Source of the DNA: Hydrogenophaga sp.
GTDB lineage: Bacteria; Pseudomonadota; Gammaproteobacteria; Burkholderiales; Burkholderiaceae_C
NCBI RefSeq assembly: GCF_022844385.1
Contig: NZ_JALHLX010000015.1
Location: 1-52,421, forward strand
DNA length: 52,421 nucleotides
Reading direction: 5' to 3'
Made by a program: the position numbers and the translations under genes. The number at the start of each line of letters is the position of its first letter. Position 1 is the stretch's first letter. Below the pieces are notes generated by a model. The model was not told where the DNA came from and did no database searches. It worked only from the letters and a program-made list of their open reading frames with translations. This document shows, piece after piece, positions 36,862-45,600 of the stretch.

Positions 36862-38613
36862 TCAGTCTGTCATCAACGCCGCTGGGTCTTCCGCCGCCAG
36901 CACCGTCTGCGCCCAGGTCTGCAAGCGCGTCGTGTCGCAACGCAGGATCTGCTGCTTGACCGCCAGAATCTGCGACGGATGCATGGAGAAGCTGCGCAAG
37001 CCCAGGCCAAGCAACAAACGCGTCATGGCCACATCCCCCGCCATCTCGCCACACACGCTCACCCCTTTGCCCTGCGCCTGGCATTGCGTGATGGTGTTGG
37101 CGAGAAGGTGCAGCACCGCGGGATGCACCGGGTCGTAAAGGTGCGAGACAGCCTCGTCGGCACGGTCAATCGCCAGCGTGTACTGGATCAGGTCGTTGGT
37201 GCCGATGGAGAGAAAGTCGAAGTGTTTGAGGAACAGCGGAATGGTGAGCGCGGCGGCGGGCACTTCGATCATGGCGCCCAGCTTGACCGCGCCCTGTCGA
37301 ACGCCAGCGGCTTCCAGCTGCTCGCGCGCGCGATTGATCAAGGCCAGCGTCTGACGGATCTCGCTGGCGTGTGCGAGCATGGGAACGAGCAGGTTCACAG
37401 GCCCGTGCGCGGCGGCTCGCAGTATGGCTCGCAACTGCGCCAGGAACATCGCCGGGTCGGCCAGACTCCAGCGGATTGCGCGCAGGCCCAGGGCAGGATT
37501 GAGGTGGTCTTCGCCGGCGCGCTGGGCCACACGGTCCAGCGGTTTGTCAGCGCCCACGTCCACCGTGCGGATGGTCACCGGCAGGCCTTGCATGCCCTCG
37601 ACCGCGCGCTTGTAGGCCTGGTACTGCTCTTCCTCGTCGGGCAGTTTGCCGTTGCGACCCATGAAGAGGAATTCGCTGCGGAACAGCCCCACACCCACGG
37701 CACCGGCCTTGAGCGCGCCCACCGCGTCTTCGGGTTGTTCGATGTTGGCCAGCAGCTCGATCTTCTGCCCGTCAAGCGTGACGGCGGGAGTGTTCTTCAG
37801 GCGTGAGAGTCGTTCACGCTCCACCTCACCCTGGCGCTGCTTGAAGCCGTATTCGGCCAGCAGGATGGGCGAAGGATCGATCACCACCACGCCGGCATCG
37901 CCGTCGATGATGACCCAGTCATCCTGCTCGATCAGCTGGCTGGCCGAGCGAGCGCCGACCACCGCCGGGATGTCCATGCTGCGCGCGACGATGGCGGTGT
38001 GGCTGGTCTTGCCGCCCACGTCGGTGACGAAACCGGCAAACACGCTTTGCTTGAACTGCAACATGTCGGCCGGCGACAGGTCGTGTGCGATCAGCACCAG
38101 CGGCACGTCGACGGCGTTGTCCTGCCCGGGGTGGGGCTGACCGCTGACCACCGGCGAGGACACGCCGCGCATCACGCGCAGGATGCGCTCAACCACCTGC
38201 TCCAGGTCGGCCTTGCGCTCGCGCAGGTAGGGATCTTCCATCTCGTCAAACTGGCGCGCGATCACCTCCAGCTGGGTGGTCAGCGCCCATTCGGCGTTGT
38301 AGTGCCGCTCGACGATCCAGTGCTTCACGCCATTGGTGAGCTGCTCGTCCTGCAGCAGCATGAGGTGCACATCGAGCAAGGCCGTGAGCTCGGGATGGGC
38401 GTCCGAGGGCCCCAGGTCGTGCAGGCTTTGCTGCACCTTCAGAATCTCCGCCGCCACCTCGTTGCGCGCATGGCGCAGCCGTTCGATTTCGCCCACGACC
38501 TGTTCGGTCTGCACGAAGTAGTGGGCCACGTCGACCCGGCTCGACGCCACGATCACCGCCCGCCCGATGGCAATGCCCCGGGAGACGGCGAGACCGTGGA
38601 CGGAGAAGCTCAT
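36862..38613 (-). CDS. ptsI: Phosphoenolpyruvate-protein phosphotransferase (PTS enzyme I)
   Basis: 583 residues, full length. Takes phosphate from PEP onto His205 in GGKTSHTAIVARSMDIPAVVG and passes it to HPr. The PEP-binding barrel is indicated by GLFRSEFLFMGR, RTVDVGADKPL, NPALGLRAIRWSL and GTNDLIQYTLAIDR, with the active Cys in SVCGEMAGD. It overlaps ptsH by four bases. No EIIB/EIIC gene is present, so the local cascade is probably regulatory. Confidence 0.96.
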   Translation of the reverse strand: MSFSVHGLAVSRGIAIGRAVIVASSRVDVAHYFVQTEQVVGEIERLRHARNEVAAEILKVQQSLHDLGPSDAHPELTALLDVHLMLLQDEQLTNGVKHWIVERHYNAEWALTTQLEVIARQFDEMEDPYLRERKADLEQVVERILRVMRGVSSPVVSGQPHPGQDNAVDVPLVLIAHDLSPADMLQFKQSVFAGFVTDVGGKTSHTAIVARSMDIPAVVGARSASQLIEQDDWVIIDGDAGVVVIDPSPILLAEYGFKQRQGEVERERLSRLKNTPAVTLDGQKIELLANIEQPEDAVGALKAGAVGVGLFRSEFLFMGRNGKLPDEEEQYQAYKRAVEGMQGLPVTIRTVDVGADKPLDRVAQRAGEDHLNPALGLRAIRWSLADPAMFLAQLRAILRAAAHGPVNLLVPMLAHASEIRQTLALINRAREQLEAAGVRQGAVKLGAMIEVPAAALTIPLFLKHFDFLSIGTNDLIQYTLAIDRADEAVSHLYDPVHPAVLHLLANTITQCQAQGKGVSVCGEMAGDVAMTRLLLGLGLRSFSMHPSQILAVKQQILRCDTTRLQTWAQTVLAAEDPAALMTD

Positions 38614-38879
38614 TCGCCTTCGCCGAACTTGTCGTTGATCAACGCGATGAGCGCGTCCATCGCCACCTGCTCATCGGCTCCGATGGTTTCCACCTCCACC
38701 GTGCTGCCCAAGCCCGCGGCCAGCATCATCACGCCCATGATGCTTTTGGCATTGACGCGGCGGTCTCCGCGAGACATCCAGACCTCGCTGGCGAAGCTGC
38801 CCGCGAGTTTGGTGAGTTTGGCCGAGGCGCGTGCATGCAGGCCCAGCTTATTGCTGATGGTCACGGTGGTCTTGATCAT
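38610..38879 (-). CDS. ptsH: HPr phosphocarrier protein
   Basis: 89 residues. Phosphorylatable His15 in NKLGLHARASAKLTKLAG and a regulatory Ser in AKSIMGVMMLAAGLGSTVEVE. It begins inside the EIIA-Man gene (32-base overlap) and overlaps ptsI by four bases. Central relay between EI and EIIA-Man; Ser phosphorylation would need HPr kinase, not in this window. Confidence 0.96.
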   Translation of the reverse strand: MIKTTVTISNKLGLHARASAKLTKLAGSFASEVWMSRGDRRVNAKSIMGVMMLAAGLGSTVEVETIGADEQVAMDALIALINDKFGEGE

Positions 38880-39294
38880 GGGTGGCTCGTCGGGCCTGGT
38901 TCTGCGGAGCGGTCACCGCCACTTGAATCACACCCTGCGTGGCGCCGATCATGGCGCGCGAGATCAGCGCGTCCAGCGACTCGTGGCGGTACGACACGGT
39001 GCGCAGCAGCATGGGCAGGTTCACGCCGGTGATCAACTTGGAGTTGATGCCGTCGATGAGTTTTTGCGCCACGTTGCACGGCGTGGCGCCGAACACGTCG
39101 GTCACCACCAGGGTTTGCGGCAGGTGCATCTGGCGCATGAGCGCACGCGCCTGGGCCAGCGATTCTTCGGGCGGTACGTTGGGTTGCACATCGAGTGCCG
39201 CAACGGCCTCGGCGCTGTCGGGGAACACATGCATGACGCACTGTCGCAAGGCAGAAGCCAGGGGCGCGTGCGCGATGATGAGGATGCCGTTCAT
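38848..39294 (-). CDS. EIIA-Man-like PTS protein
   Basis: 148 residues. The phospho-acceptor His9 lies in ILIIAHAPLASALRQC; VVTDVFGATPCNVAQKL and GVNLPMLLRTVSYR complete the EIIA-Man fold. The C-terminal 20 residues (ARRATHDQDHRDHQQ) overlap the HPr gene. In Ralstonia/Cupriavidus the equivalent gene (ptsM) is part of a regulatory PTS affecting polyhydroxybutyrate. A transport role is unlikely here for lack of EIIB/C/D. Confidence 0.92.
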   Translation of the reverse strand: MNGILIIAHAPLASALRQCVMHVFPDSAEAVAALDVQPNVPPEESLAQARALMRQMHLPQTLVVTDVFGATPCNVAQKLIDGINSKLITGVNLPMLLRTVSYRHESLDALISRAMIGATQGVIQVAVTAPQNQARRATHDQDHRDHQQ

Positions 39295-39303
39295 GGACGC
39301 AGT

Positions 39304-40572
39304 TTAGCTGGCCTGAACGCCGGGACGCGCACGCCAGGCACGCCAGAAAGCGAGGTAGGCGAACACGCAACACACGCCGAAGAATGCGATGGCGCCGCGG
39401 TAACGAACCGGCTCGCTCCAGCCGAACACCGTGAGCGCCTCGATCAACAGGCCGATGCCCCACTGCACGCCGAACACGCCACCGAAGATGGCCAGGTTGT
39501 AGGCCGACAGCGCGCGGCCGGCGGCCTCGGGCGGCAAAGCCAGCGCCACCGCCGGCTGCGACAAGGAGACGAAGGTGCTGGTCACACAGAAGAGTGCCCA
39601 GAGTTCCCAGCCCGCGCCGGCACCGAGCCACACGATGGCGGTCAACACCACAAAACTCGACGGCAGACCCCACGCAATCAGCTGCTCCGGCTTGAGGCCA
39701 CGCCGCGCCAGGTGCGGGTTGACCAAGCCCCAGAGCCAGAAGGTGCAGAGCATCGAGAGGTTGATGCCGAACAGACCGGCAGCCGCCTGCTGCGGCGTGT
39801 AGCCCGCCACCTTCACCATCCAGGGCCCGGCCCACAGGGTCTGCACCGCGACCATGCCGCCGTAGTTGACGAAGCCGATCGGCAGCATCTGGCGAAAGTA
39901 AGGGTTGCGCCAGATGAAGCCATAACCTCTGGTGCCTGAAGGTTGTTGACCTTCTGCCAGCGCGGGCGTCTCCTGGCGCCAGCGCGGCACCATGAGCGCG
40001 ATGCCCACCATCGACAGCGCAATCAAACCGGCCAGCATCCAGAACATGCCGCGCCAGCCGGTGTAGGGCATGAGCCACTGCACCGGCAAGGTGGCCGCGA
40101 CCATGCCCAGCGAGCCGGTCATGAGCATCCATGAGTTGGCGCGCAGCTGCGTGGCGGGCGTGAGCCAGCGGCGAAAACCGGTGAGTGGCGCCATCAGGCA
40201 GGCGCTCACGCCCATGCCGGTGAGCACGCGCGCAGCCAGCAGACCTGAAAAACTCGTGGCCAGTGCAAACGCCATGCAACCCACCACAGCCACGGCCAGA
40301 AACGCCAGGATCACCTTGCGCGGTCCGTGGCGGTCCAGCCAGTTGCCCAGCGGCAACTGGGTCATGGCAAAGCCCAGGAAGTAGCCGCCCGCGAGCAGGC
40401 CCAGGTCACCCGCGTTCAGGTCCAGCTCCAGGCTCAGCGTGGGCGAGAGCGTGGCCGTGATCGCGCGCACCAGGGCAGAGAAGAAATAAGCGATCGCAAA
40501 CGTCAGGAAAACGATGACCGCGGCGCGTGTGCCCAGCGCGTCGCCGCTGGCGTGTGTCGGTGCGCTGGTCAT
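39304..40572 (-). CDS. Major facilitator superfamily transporter
   Basis: 422 residues, twelve predicted membrane helices. The MFS loop 2-3 signature appears as GNWLDRHGPRKVILAF and the family start as FLTFAIAYFFSALVRAITATLSP. A long cytoplasmic loop (RWRQETPALAEGQQPSGTRG) splits the two halves. Substrate unknown. Overlaps the upstream lipoprotein gene by four bases and ends its own operon segment nine bases before the EIIA-Man start. Confidence 0.88.
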   Translation of the reverse strand: MTSAPTHASGDALGTRAAVIVFLTFAIAYFFSALVRAITATLSPTLSLELDLNAGDLGLLAGGYFLGFAMTQLPLGNWLDRHGPRKVILAFLAVAVVGCMAFALATSFSGLLAARVLTGMGVSACLMAPLTGFRRWLTPATQLRANSWMLMTGSLGMVAATLPVQWLMPYTGWRGMFWMLAGLIALSMVGIALMVPRWRQETPALAEGQQPSGTRGYGFIWRNPYFRQMLPIGFVNYGGMVAVQTLWAGPWMVKVAGYTPQQAAAGLFGINLSMLCTFWLWGLVNPHLARRGLKPEQLIAWGLPSSFVVLTAIVWLGAGAGWELWALFCVTSTFVSLSQPAVALALPPEAAGRALSAYNLAIFGGVFGVQWGIGLLIEALTVFGWSEPVRYRGAIAFFGVCCVFAYLAFWRAWRARPGVQAS

Positions 40573-41120
40573 GGCAGCTTCAGGCCGTCAAAGAACGCGG
40601 TGTTCACCTCGTCGCTGGCGGAGCCATAAATCGCCGCCTGAAACACCTGCGCGCCGCGCGCGAAGTACACCGCCCGGGCTTGCACGGGCTGGCCCTGTGG
40701 ATCGGTGCCTTGCGCCGTGATGCCCTGCGACAGCGAAGCGCCGGCCACGGAGAACTTCCATTGGTGGGCGGGATCGGTGTGCAGGGCCGGGTCCACGCGG
40801 ATCGCGGCCAGTGAGGCGCGCTGCCAGTCGGCCGCCATGGCGGGCGCTGCGGCGGCATCCGGCGCGTTGGCCCAGGCCAGCGCAAAGGTGAGGCCGCTGG
40901 CTTTGCAGCTGTGCATGTGCAACACCGTGGGAACACCACCCAGCGGCACCGTGCGTTCAGCGGTTTCCGGCTTGCACGGCAGCAGTGCCTGCAGCGGCGT
41001 GCCCTCGGGCCGCAGCTCGCGCCAGTTGAAGGTGGGATAACAGGCGGTCAGCGCCAGCAGGCTCAAGGCGGCGAGCGGCCTGCATCGCCGCATTGCGCGA
41101 TCGAAAGGAAATGACGGCAT
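40569..41120 (-). CDS. Putative lipoprotein
   Basis: 183 residues from ATG 41120 (alternative 41093). The signal sequence ends in a lipobox LTAC with Cys near residue 28, so it is likely a lipoprotein. The mature part has no domain I recognise; it includes FNWRELRPEGTPLQALLPCKPETAERTVPLGG and ends FDGLKLP. Divergent from the CoA-transferase gene. First of a tightly overlapping set running through MFS, EIIA-Man, HPr and EI. The longer frame toward 42434 is antisense to the CoA-transferase. Confidence 0.75.
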   Translation of the reverse strand: MPSFPFDRAMRRCRPLAALSLLALTACYPTFNWRELRPEGTPLQALLPCKPETAERTVPLGGVPTVLHMHSCKASGLTFALAWANAPDAAAAPAMAADWQRASLAAIRVDPALHTDPAHQWKFSVAGASLSQGITAQGTDPQGQPVQARAVYFARGAQVFQAAIYGSASDEVNTAFFDGLKLP

Positions 41121-41186
41121 GGGATGGAAATGGACCCGCCACCGCGGCGACACCGCAGGTGCGGGAGCCTCAAGCACAATGGCAAC

Positions 41187-42452
41187 ATGAATGCTCTGGA
41201 TGGTATCCGCATACTCGATTTGTCCCGCGTGCTCGCGGGCCCTTGGTGCACACAGACGCTGGCCGATCTCGGCGCCGATGTGGTCAAGGTGGAGCGCCCA
41301 CCCGGCGACAACCACCCCGGGGGCGACGACACACGCGGCTGGGGTCCGCCCTTCCTGCGCGGGCGCGATGGCACCGACACGGCCGAGGCCGCGTACTACC
41401 TGGGCGCCAACCGCAACAAGCGCTCCATCACCTGCGACATCGCCACCCCCGCAGGTCAGGCGCTGATCCGCCAACTCGCCGCCAAGGCCGACGTGTTCGT
41501 GGAGAACTACAAGGTCGGCGACATGGCGCGCTACGGCCTGGACTTCGAGAGCCTGCGCGCCCTCAACCCCAAGCTGGTGTACTGCTCCATCACCGGCTTC
41601 GGACAGACCGGTCCGTACAAAGAGCGCGCGGGCTACGACTTCGCCATCCAGGCCATGGGCGGTCTCATGAGCGTGACCGGTGAGCGCGACGATTTGCCTG
41701 GTGGTGGGCCACAGAAGGTGGGCGTGGCAGTGGCCGACCTGTTCACAGGGCTGTACGCCACGGTCGCCATCCAGGCCGCGCTGCGCCATGCCGAGCGCAC
41801 CGGCGAAGGACAGCACATCGACATGGCCCTGCTCGACACGCAGGTCGCCATGCTCGCCAACCTGGGCGCCAACTACCTGGTGCGCGGCCGCGAAGACGGC
41901 AAGGTACCGGGACGCGCGGGCAATGCCCACGCCAACATCGTGCCCTACCAGGTGTTTGAAGTCGCGCCCGACGCGCAGGGCCAGGCGCAGCACATCATCC
42001 TGGCGGTGGGCAACGACGGCCAGTTCGCCAAGTTCTGTGCGGTGGCCGGCCAGCCTGAACTGGCGAGTGACACGCGCTTTGCGCAGAACCAGAACCGCGT
42101 GCGCCACCGCGCCGTGCTGGTGCCGCTGCTGGAGGCCATCCTGAAGTCCCGCAGCAAGGCCGACTGGCTGGCCGCGCTCGAAGCGGCCAAGGTGCCTTGC
42201 GGCCCGATCAACAGCCTGGCCGAGGTGTTCGCCGACGAACACGTGCTCTCGCGCGGCATGGTGCAGCGCTGGGAGCACCCGCTGTCGGACGATGTCGACC
42301 TGGTCGCCAGCCCGCTCAAACTCAGCGCCACGCCGGTGCGCAACGACCTGCCGCCACCGCTGCTGGGTCAGCACACGGCCGAGGTGCTGGGCGACTGGCT
42401 GGGCAGCACGCCGGAACAACTCGCCGAGCTGCAACGCAGCGGTGCGGTTTGA
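41187..42452 (+). CDS. CaiB/BaiF family CoA-transferase
   Basis: 421 residues from MNALDGIRILDLSRVLAGPWCTQTLADLGADVVKVE, the canonical class III CoA-transferase start. The catalytic Asp lies in HIDMALLDTQVAMLAN; further features are RAGYDFAIQAMGGLMSVTG and GNAHANIVPYQVFE. Substrate acid unknown; members act on succinyl-, formyl- or aryl-CoAs. The thioredoxin-fold gene follows 11 bases later. Confidence 0.93.
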   Translation: MNALDGIRILDLSRVLAGPWCTQTLADLGADVVKVERPPGDNHPGGDDTRGWGPPFLRGRDGTDTAEAAYYLGANRNKRSITCDIATPAGQALIRQLAAKADVFVENYKVGDMARYGLDFESLRALNPKLVYCSITGFGQTGPYKERAGYDFAIQAMGGLMSVTGERDDLPGGGPQKVGVAVADLFTGLYATVAIQAALRHAERTGEGQHIDMALLDTQVAMLANLGANYLVRGREDGKVPGRAGNAHANIVPYQVFEVAPDAQGQAQHIILAVGNDGQFAKFCAVAGQPELASDTRFAQNQNRVRHRAVLVPLLEAILKSRSKADWLAALEAAKVPCGPINSLAEVFADEHVLSRGMVQRWEHPLSDDVDLVASPLKLSATPVRNDLPPPLLGQHTAEVLGDWLGSTPEQLAELQRSGAV

Positions 42453-42463
42453 GCACGCTCACG

Positions 42464-42877
42464 ATGACCAACGCGCCGCAGTCCTTGCCCACTCCCACCT
42501 CGCTGCGCGGCGCTGCGGTGGCCGCGGCCGCGCGCGGCGAGCCGCTGGTGGTGATGACCACGCTCAAGGGCTGTGTGTACTGCGAGCTGGTGCGCAACAA
42601 CTACCTGGCCCCCATGCGCCGTGAGGGTCTGCTGGTGGCGGTGCAACTGGATGTGCTGGACCGCCAGACCAACCTGCAGGGATTTGCCGGCGAGACGACG
42701 ACCCCCGCTGATCAGGCCCGCACCTGGAAGGCACGCTTCACGCCCACGGTGATGTTCTTCGGCCCCGACGGCCAGGAACTGGCCGAGCGCCTGGTGGGTG
42801 TTGCCGTTCCCGACTTCTACGGCGAGTATCTCGAGGCGCGCCTGCTGGAAGCGCGGGGCAAGCTCAAAAAGCGCTGA
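42464..42877 (+). CDS. Thioredoxin-fold protein (SoxW-like)
   Basis: 137 residues. A CXXC motif, CVYC in TTLKGCVYCELVRNNYLAPM, is followed by a cis-Pro segment in RFTPTVMFFGPDGQELAERLVG. There is no signal peptide, so it should act in the cytoplasm unless it is exported by an unrecognised route. Start at ATG 42464. Possibly translationally linked to the CoA-transferase; the functional link is unclear. Confidence 0.82.
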   Translation: MTNAPQSLPTPTSLRGAAVAAAARGEPLVVMTTLKGCVYCELVRNNYLAPMRREGLLVAVQLDVLDRQTNLQGFAGETTTPADQARTWKARFTPTVMFFGPDGQELAERLVGVAVPDFYGEYLEARLLEARGKLKKR

Positions 42878-42892
42878 GCTTTCACCCGGCGC

Positions 42893-43594
42893 TCACTTCA
42901 TCGCGCCAAACACCTTTTTGAGAATGGCGCTGCCGGTGCCCACCGGATCCTGGCGGATCTTGCGCTCTTCCTCGCCGATGATGGTGTAGAGGCCATCGAG
43001 TGATTTGCCGGTGACGTACTTCTGGATGTTGGCATCTTCCGCTTTGACCAGACCGAACCCCGCCGCCTGGCCGGCCAGCTTGTTGTATTGGTTGGCCAGC
43101 CCCACCTTCTCGGTGGCCTTGGTCACCACCGGCAGGAACTTTTCGCCCAGCGGCGTGCGGGTCTTTTCGGCAAAGAACTGCGTCACCGAGTTGTCGCCAC
43201 CGCCCAGAATGTTCTTGGCGTCTGTCACGCTCATGGACTTCACCGCATTCACCAGCAGGTCTTTGCCCATGGGCACGGCGGCTTCGGCCGCGCGGTTCAT
43301 GCTGGTGACCAGCTCGTCCACACGCTTGCCCTGACCGGTGAGCTTGAGCAGCCTGGACGCGTCTTCCAGAAAACCCGGCAAAGGAATCCGAACTTTTGGG
43401 TTGCCGAGGAATCCATCGGTCTTGCCCAGCAAGGCCACGGCCGCCAAGGCGCCTTTTTCCAGTGCCACCTTGATGCCCTGGGTGGCATCGCGCTCGGTGA
43501 GGTCCCCCAGCGACAAGGCCCGTGCCTGCTGGTGTGCCGCGAGGATCAACAAGCCGATGGCGGCGGTGGACTGGGTAAACTGGCGGCGCTGCAT
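42893..43594 (-). CDS. DUF4197 exported protein
   Basis: 233 residues from MQRRQFTQSTAAIGLLILAAH at 43594. Short signal-like N-terminus, then the DUF4197 core: LTERDATQGIKVALEKGALAAV, GFLGNPKVRIPLPGFLEDASRLL, and the end LDGLYTIIGEEERKIRQDPVGTGSAILKKVFGAMK. Probably periplasmic. Function unknown. Convergent with the thioredoxin-fold gene and divergent from the TlpA-like gene. Confidence 0.85.
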   Translation of the reverse strand: MQRRQFTQSTAAIGLLILAAHQQARALSLGDLTERDATQGIKVALEKGALAAVALLGKTDGFLGNPKVRIPLPGFLEDASRLLKLTGQGKRVDELVTSMNRAAEAAVPMGKDLLVNAVKSMSVTDAKNILGGGDNSVTQFFAEKTRTPLGEKFLPVVTKATEKVGLANQYNKLAGQAAGFGLVKAEDANIQKYVTGKSLDGLYTIIGEEERKIRQDPVGTGSAILKKVFGAMK

Positions 43595-43662
43595 GCGGTG
43601 TCTCCTGGATGCTGATGAATCAATGGCGTGGGGCAATGTAGCCCCCGGGAAATGAAAACACA

Positions 43663-44187
43663 ATGACCGAACTTGATCGACCTGGCCGCTTGCGCCGCCG
43701 CAGTATTGCCACAGCGGTTGCACTGGGCACTGCCGCTGTGCTGGGCCTTGCCGGCTGCGCGGGCGGCGAGGCCGCGCCGCAATCCACCTTTGTACTGATT
43801 GATGGCTCCAAGGCCACCACCGCCGACCTCAAAGGCAAGGTGACCTTGGTGAACTTCTGGGCCACCACCTGCGTGTCGTGCGTGAAAGAAATGCCGCAGA
43901 TCGTGGCCACCTGGCACAAGTACCAGGGACAGGGCTTCGACACCGTGGCGGTGGCCATGGAATACGACCCGCCCAACTGGGTGCTCAATTTTGCGCAGAG
44001 CCGCCAACTGCCCTTCAAGGTGGCGCTCGACAACACGGGTGAAGTGGCGCAGCAGTGGGGCGACGTCAAGCTCACACCCACCACTTACCTCGTCGACAGG
44101 CAGGGTCGCATCGTCAAACGTTACGTGGGCGAGCCTGACTTCGCAGCGTTGCACCAGCTCATCGAGAAACTGCTGGCGCAGACCTGA
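43663..44187 (+). CDS. TlpA-like thioredoxin lipoprotein
   Basis: 174 residues. N-terminal signal with lipobox LAGC (Cys near 33), then a TlpA/ResA-type domain: LKGKVTLVNFWATTCVSCVKEMPQIV with active-site CVSC, and cis-Pro in KLTPTTYLVDRQGRIVKRYVGEPD. It is probably membrane-attached in the periplasm and reduces disulfides, for example of apocytochromes. Ended by a bidirectional terminator. Confidence 0.88.
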   Translation: MTELDRPGRLRRRSIATAVALGTAAVLGLAGCAGGEAAPQSTFVLIDGSKATTADLKGKVTLVNFWATTCVSCVKEMPQIVATWHKYQGQGFDTVAVAMEYDPPNWVLNFAQSRQLPFKVALDNTGEVAQQWGDVKLTPTTYLVDRQGRIVKRYVGEPDFAALHQLIEKLLAQT

Positions 44188-44209
44188 AGCGCAGCGAGTG
44201 CCCCACAGC

Positions 44210-44239
44210 AAAAAGCCGGGACCCAGGTCCCGGCTTTTT
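44210..44239. terminator. Bidirectional intrinsic terminator
   Basis: AAAAAGCCGGGAC and GTCCCGGCTTTTT pair around CCAG. It serves the convergent TlpA-like and cytochrome c' genes. Confidence 0.92.
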
Positions 44240-44266
44240 GCATTCCGGCCCAGGCCGCGGTCGCCA

Positions 44267-44719
44267 TCAGTCCTTGCGGTAGGCGTCGTGGCAGGCCTTG
44301 CAGCTTTGGCCCACAGCGCCAAAGGCGGTCTTCACAGCGTCGAGGTTGCCGGTCTTGGCGGCGGCGCTCAGCTTGGTCGCCTCGGCCTGGAACTTGTCGG
44401 CGCCTTCCTTGAACTTGGCCTGCTCGGTCCAGATGGCCGGCAGCGCGCGGGTATCGCCCTTGTCGGTGCCGGGACCAAAACCTTCCCACGGCAGTTTGCT
44501 CATGGTCTCGACGATCGCCGCGCTGTCGGCCGCCACCTTGGCATCGAACGGCACGCGGCCGTTGGCCATGGCACCCACGCGCCCGAAGTGGCTGGCCATC
44601 ACGGTGAAGGCCGCTTTGCGGTACTTCACGGCGTCCTCGGGCTTCTGGAACTGGGCGAACGCCGGGGCAGACAGGCTGGTGAGCGCAACGGCCATGGCCA
44701 ATGGGGCGAGAATTTTCAT
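44267..44719 (-). CDS. Cytochrome c' (class II c-type)
   Basis: 150 residues from ATG 44719. Signal peptide (about 1-22, SLSAPAFA), then a four-helix bundle with the heme site CKACH at the C-terminus (SCKACHDAYRKD), as in cytochromes c'. N-terminal FQKPEDAVKYRKAAFTVMASHFGRVG is typical. Binds NO or acts in electron transfer. Divergent from the cytochrome b561 gene, with a shared 140-base promoter region holding an inverted repeat. Confidence 0.92.
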   Translation of the reverse strand: MKILAPLAMAVALTSLSAPAFAQFQKPEDAVKYRKAAFTVMASHFGRVGAMANGRVPFDAKVAADSAAIVETMSKLPWEGFGPGTDKGDTRALPAIWTEQAKFKEGADKFQAEATKLSAAAKTGNLDAVKTAFGAVGQSCKACHDAYRKD

Positions 44720-44779
44720 GAACACTCCTGAGCGTGGTTGAATACAAAAGGCAGCGGGTGTGCTGCCCGAACGAGAGTG

Positions 44780-44816
44780 TGCCGACATCGTTCAAGTTCC
44801 CCTGGAACTGTCGGCA
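44780..44816. repeat. Inverted repeat TGCCGACA/TGTCGGCA between cytochrome c' and b561 genes
   Basis: Arms at 44780-44787 and 44809-44816, 21-base spacer, with a further imperfect dyad inside (GTTC...GAAC). It lies in the divergent promoter region and could be a shared operator. Confidence 0.55.
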
Positions 44817-44859
44817 TGCCCCCTGGCTCCACTCATCTTTGAAACCATCCGTCTTGACC

Positions 44860-45534
44860 ATGCAAACGATTCGCGTCTGGGACCTGCCCACCCGTCTTTT
44901 CCATTGGCTGCTCGCCGCCGCCGTCGTGGGTCTCGTGATCACCGCCAATGTGGGCGGCAACTGGATGACCTGGCATCTGCGCTTGGGCTACGCGGTGCTC
45001 ACGCTGCTGTTGTTTCGCCTGGCCTGGGGATTCGTGGGCGGGCACTGGTCGCGCTTTGGCAGCTTTCTGTACGCGCCATCCTCTGTGCTGGCTTACCTGC
45101 GAGGGCGTGCCAAGCCGGAACACCGGGTTGGTCACACGCCACTGGGCGCCTTGTCGGTGTTTGCCCTGCTGCTGATCCTGCTGGCGCAGGTCACCACCGG
45201 CCTGATGAGCGACGACGAGATCTCCTTTTTCGGTCCGCTGGTGCGTTTTGTTTCGGGCGACACGGTGGCCCTGGCCACGAGTTACCACAAGAACGTCGGC
45301 AAGTTCATCGTGATCGCACTGGTGGTGCTGCACGTGGCCGCCATCGTTTTCTACAAATGGGTCAAGAAGGACAACCTGGTGCGCCCGATGGTGGTGGGCG
45401 ACAAACAAGTGGCGCCTGGCCTGGCTCTGCCGCAGGCGAGCGATTCGTTGGCAACGCGGGCGCTGGCGCTGATGATTCTGGTGGTCTGCGGCGGGGCGGT
45501 GACCTGGCTGGTTCAGTTGGGCAACGCGTTCTGA
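44860..45534 (+). CDS. Cytochrome b561 family membrane protein
   Basis: 224 residues from MQTIRVWDLPTRLFHWLLAAAVV. Four main membrane helices with heme-ligand histidines: FHW and WHLRLGY in helices 1-2, and SYHKNVGKFIVIALVVLHVAAIVFYKWVKKD near helix 4, plus a C-terminal hydrophobic segment. Probably passes electrons from the quinone pool to a c-type cytochrome; the divergent cytochrome c' is the natural candidate partner. Confidence 0.92.
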   Translation: MQTIRVWDLPTRLFHWLLAAAVVGLVITANVGGNWMTWHLRLGYAVLTLLLFRLAWGFVGGHWSRFGSFLYAPSSVLAYLRGRAKPEHRVGHTPLGALSVFALLLILLAQVTTGLMSDDEISFFGPLVRFVSGDTVALATSYHKNVGKFIVIALVVLHVAAIVFYKWVKKDNLVRPMVVGDKQVAPGLALPQASDSLATRALALMILVVCGGAVTWLVQLGNAF

Positions 45535-45600
45535 TGTCTTCAAGCAGCCAGCTGGCCGTATAGTGGCGTCCCCGTCCGCGCCCGATTCCACCCCACTCGA

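Noticed and set aside
37999..39939. Long plus-strand open frame opposite ptsI/ptsH/EIIA-Man/MFS
   Set aside because: It spans several real genes on the other strand and has shadow-like composition.
38876..40279. Second minus-strand frame through the MFS gene
   Set aside because: Same strand but another frame of a clear twelve-helix transporter; very Arg/His-rich and without membrane segments.
41121..42434. Upstream extension of the lipoprotein frame
   Set aside because: It would be antisense to the CoA-transferase; the signal peptide with lipobox starts near 41120.
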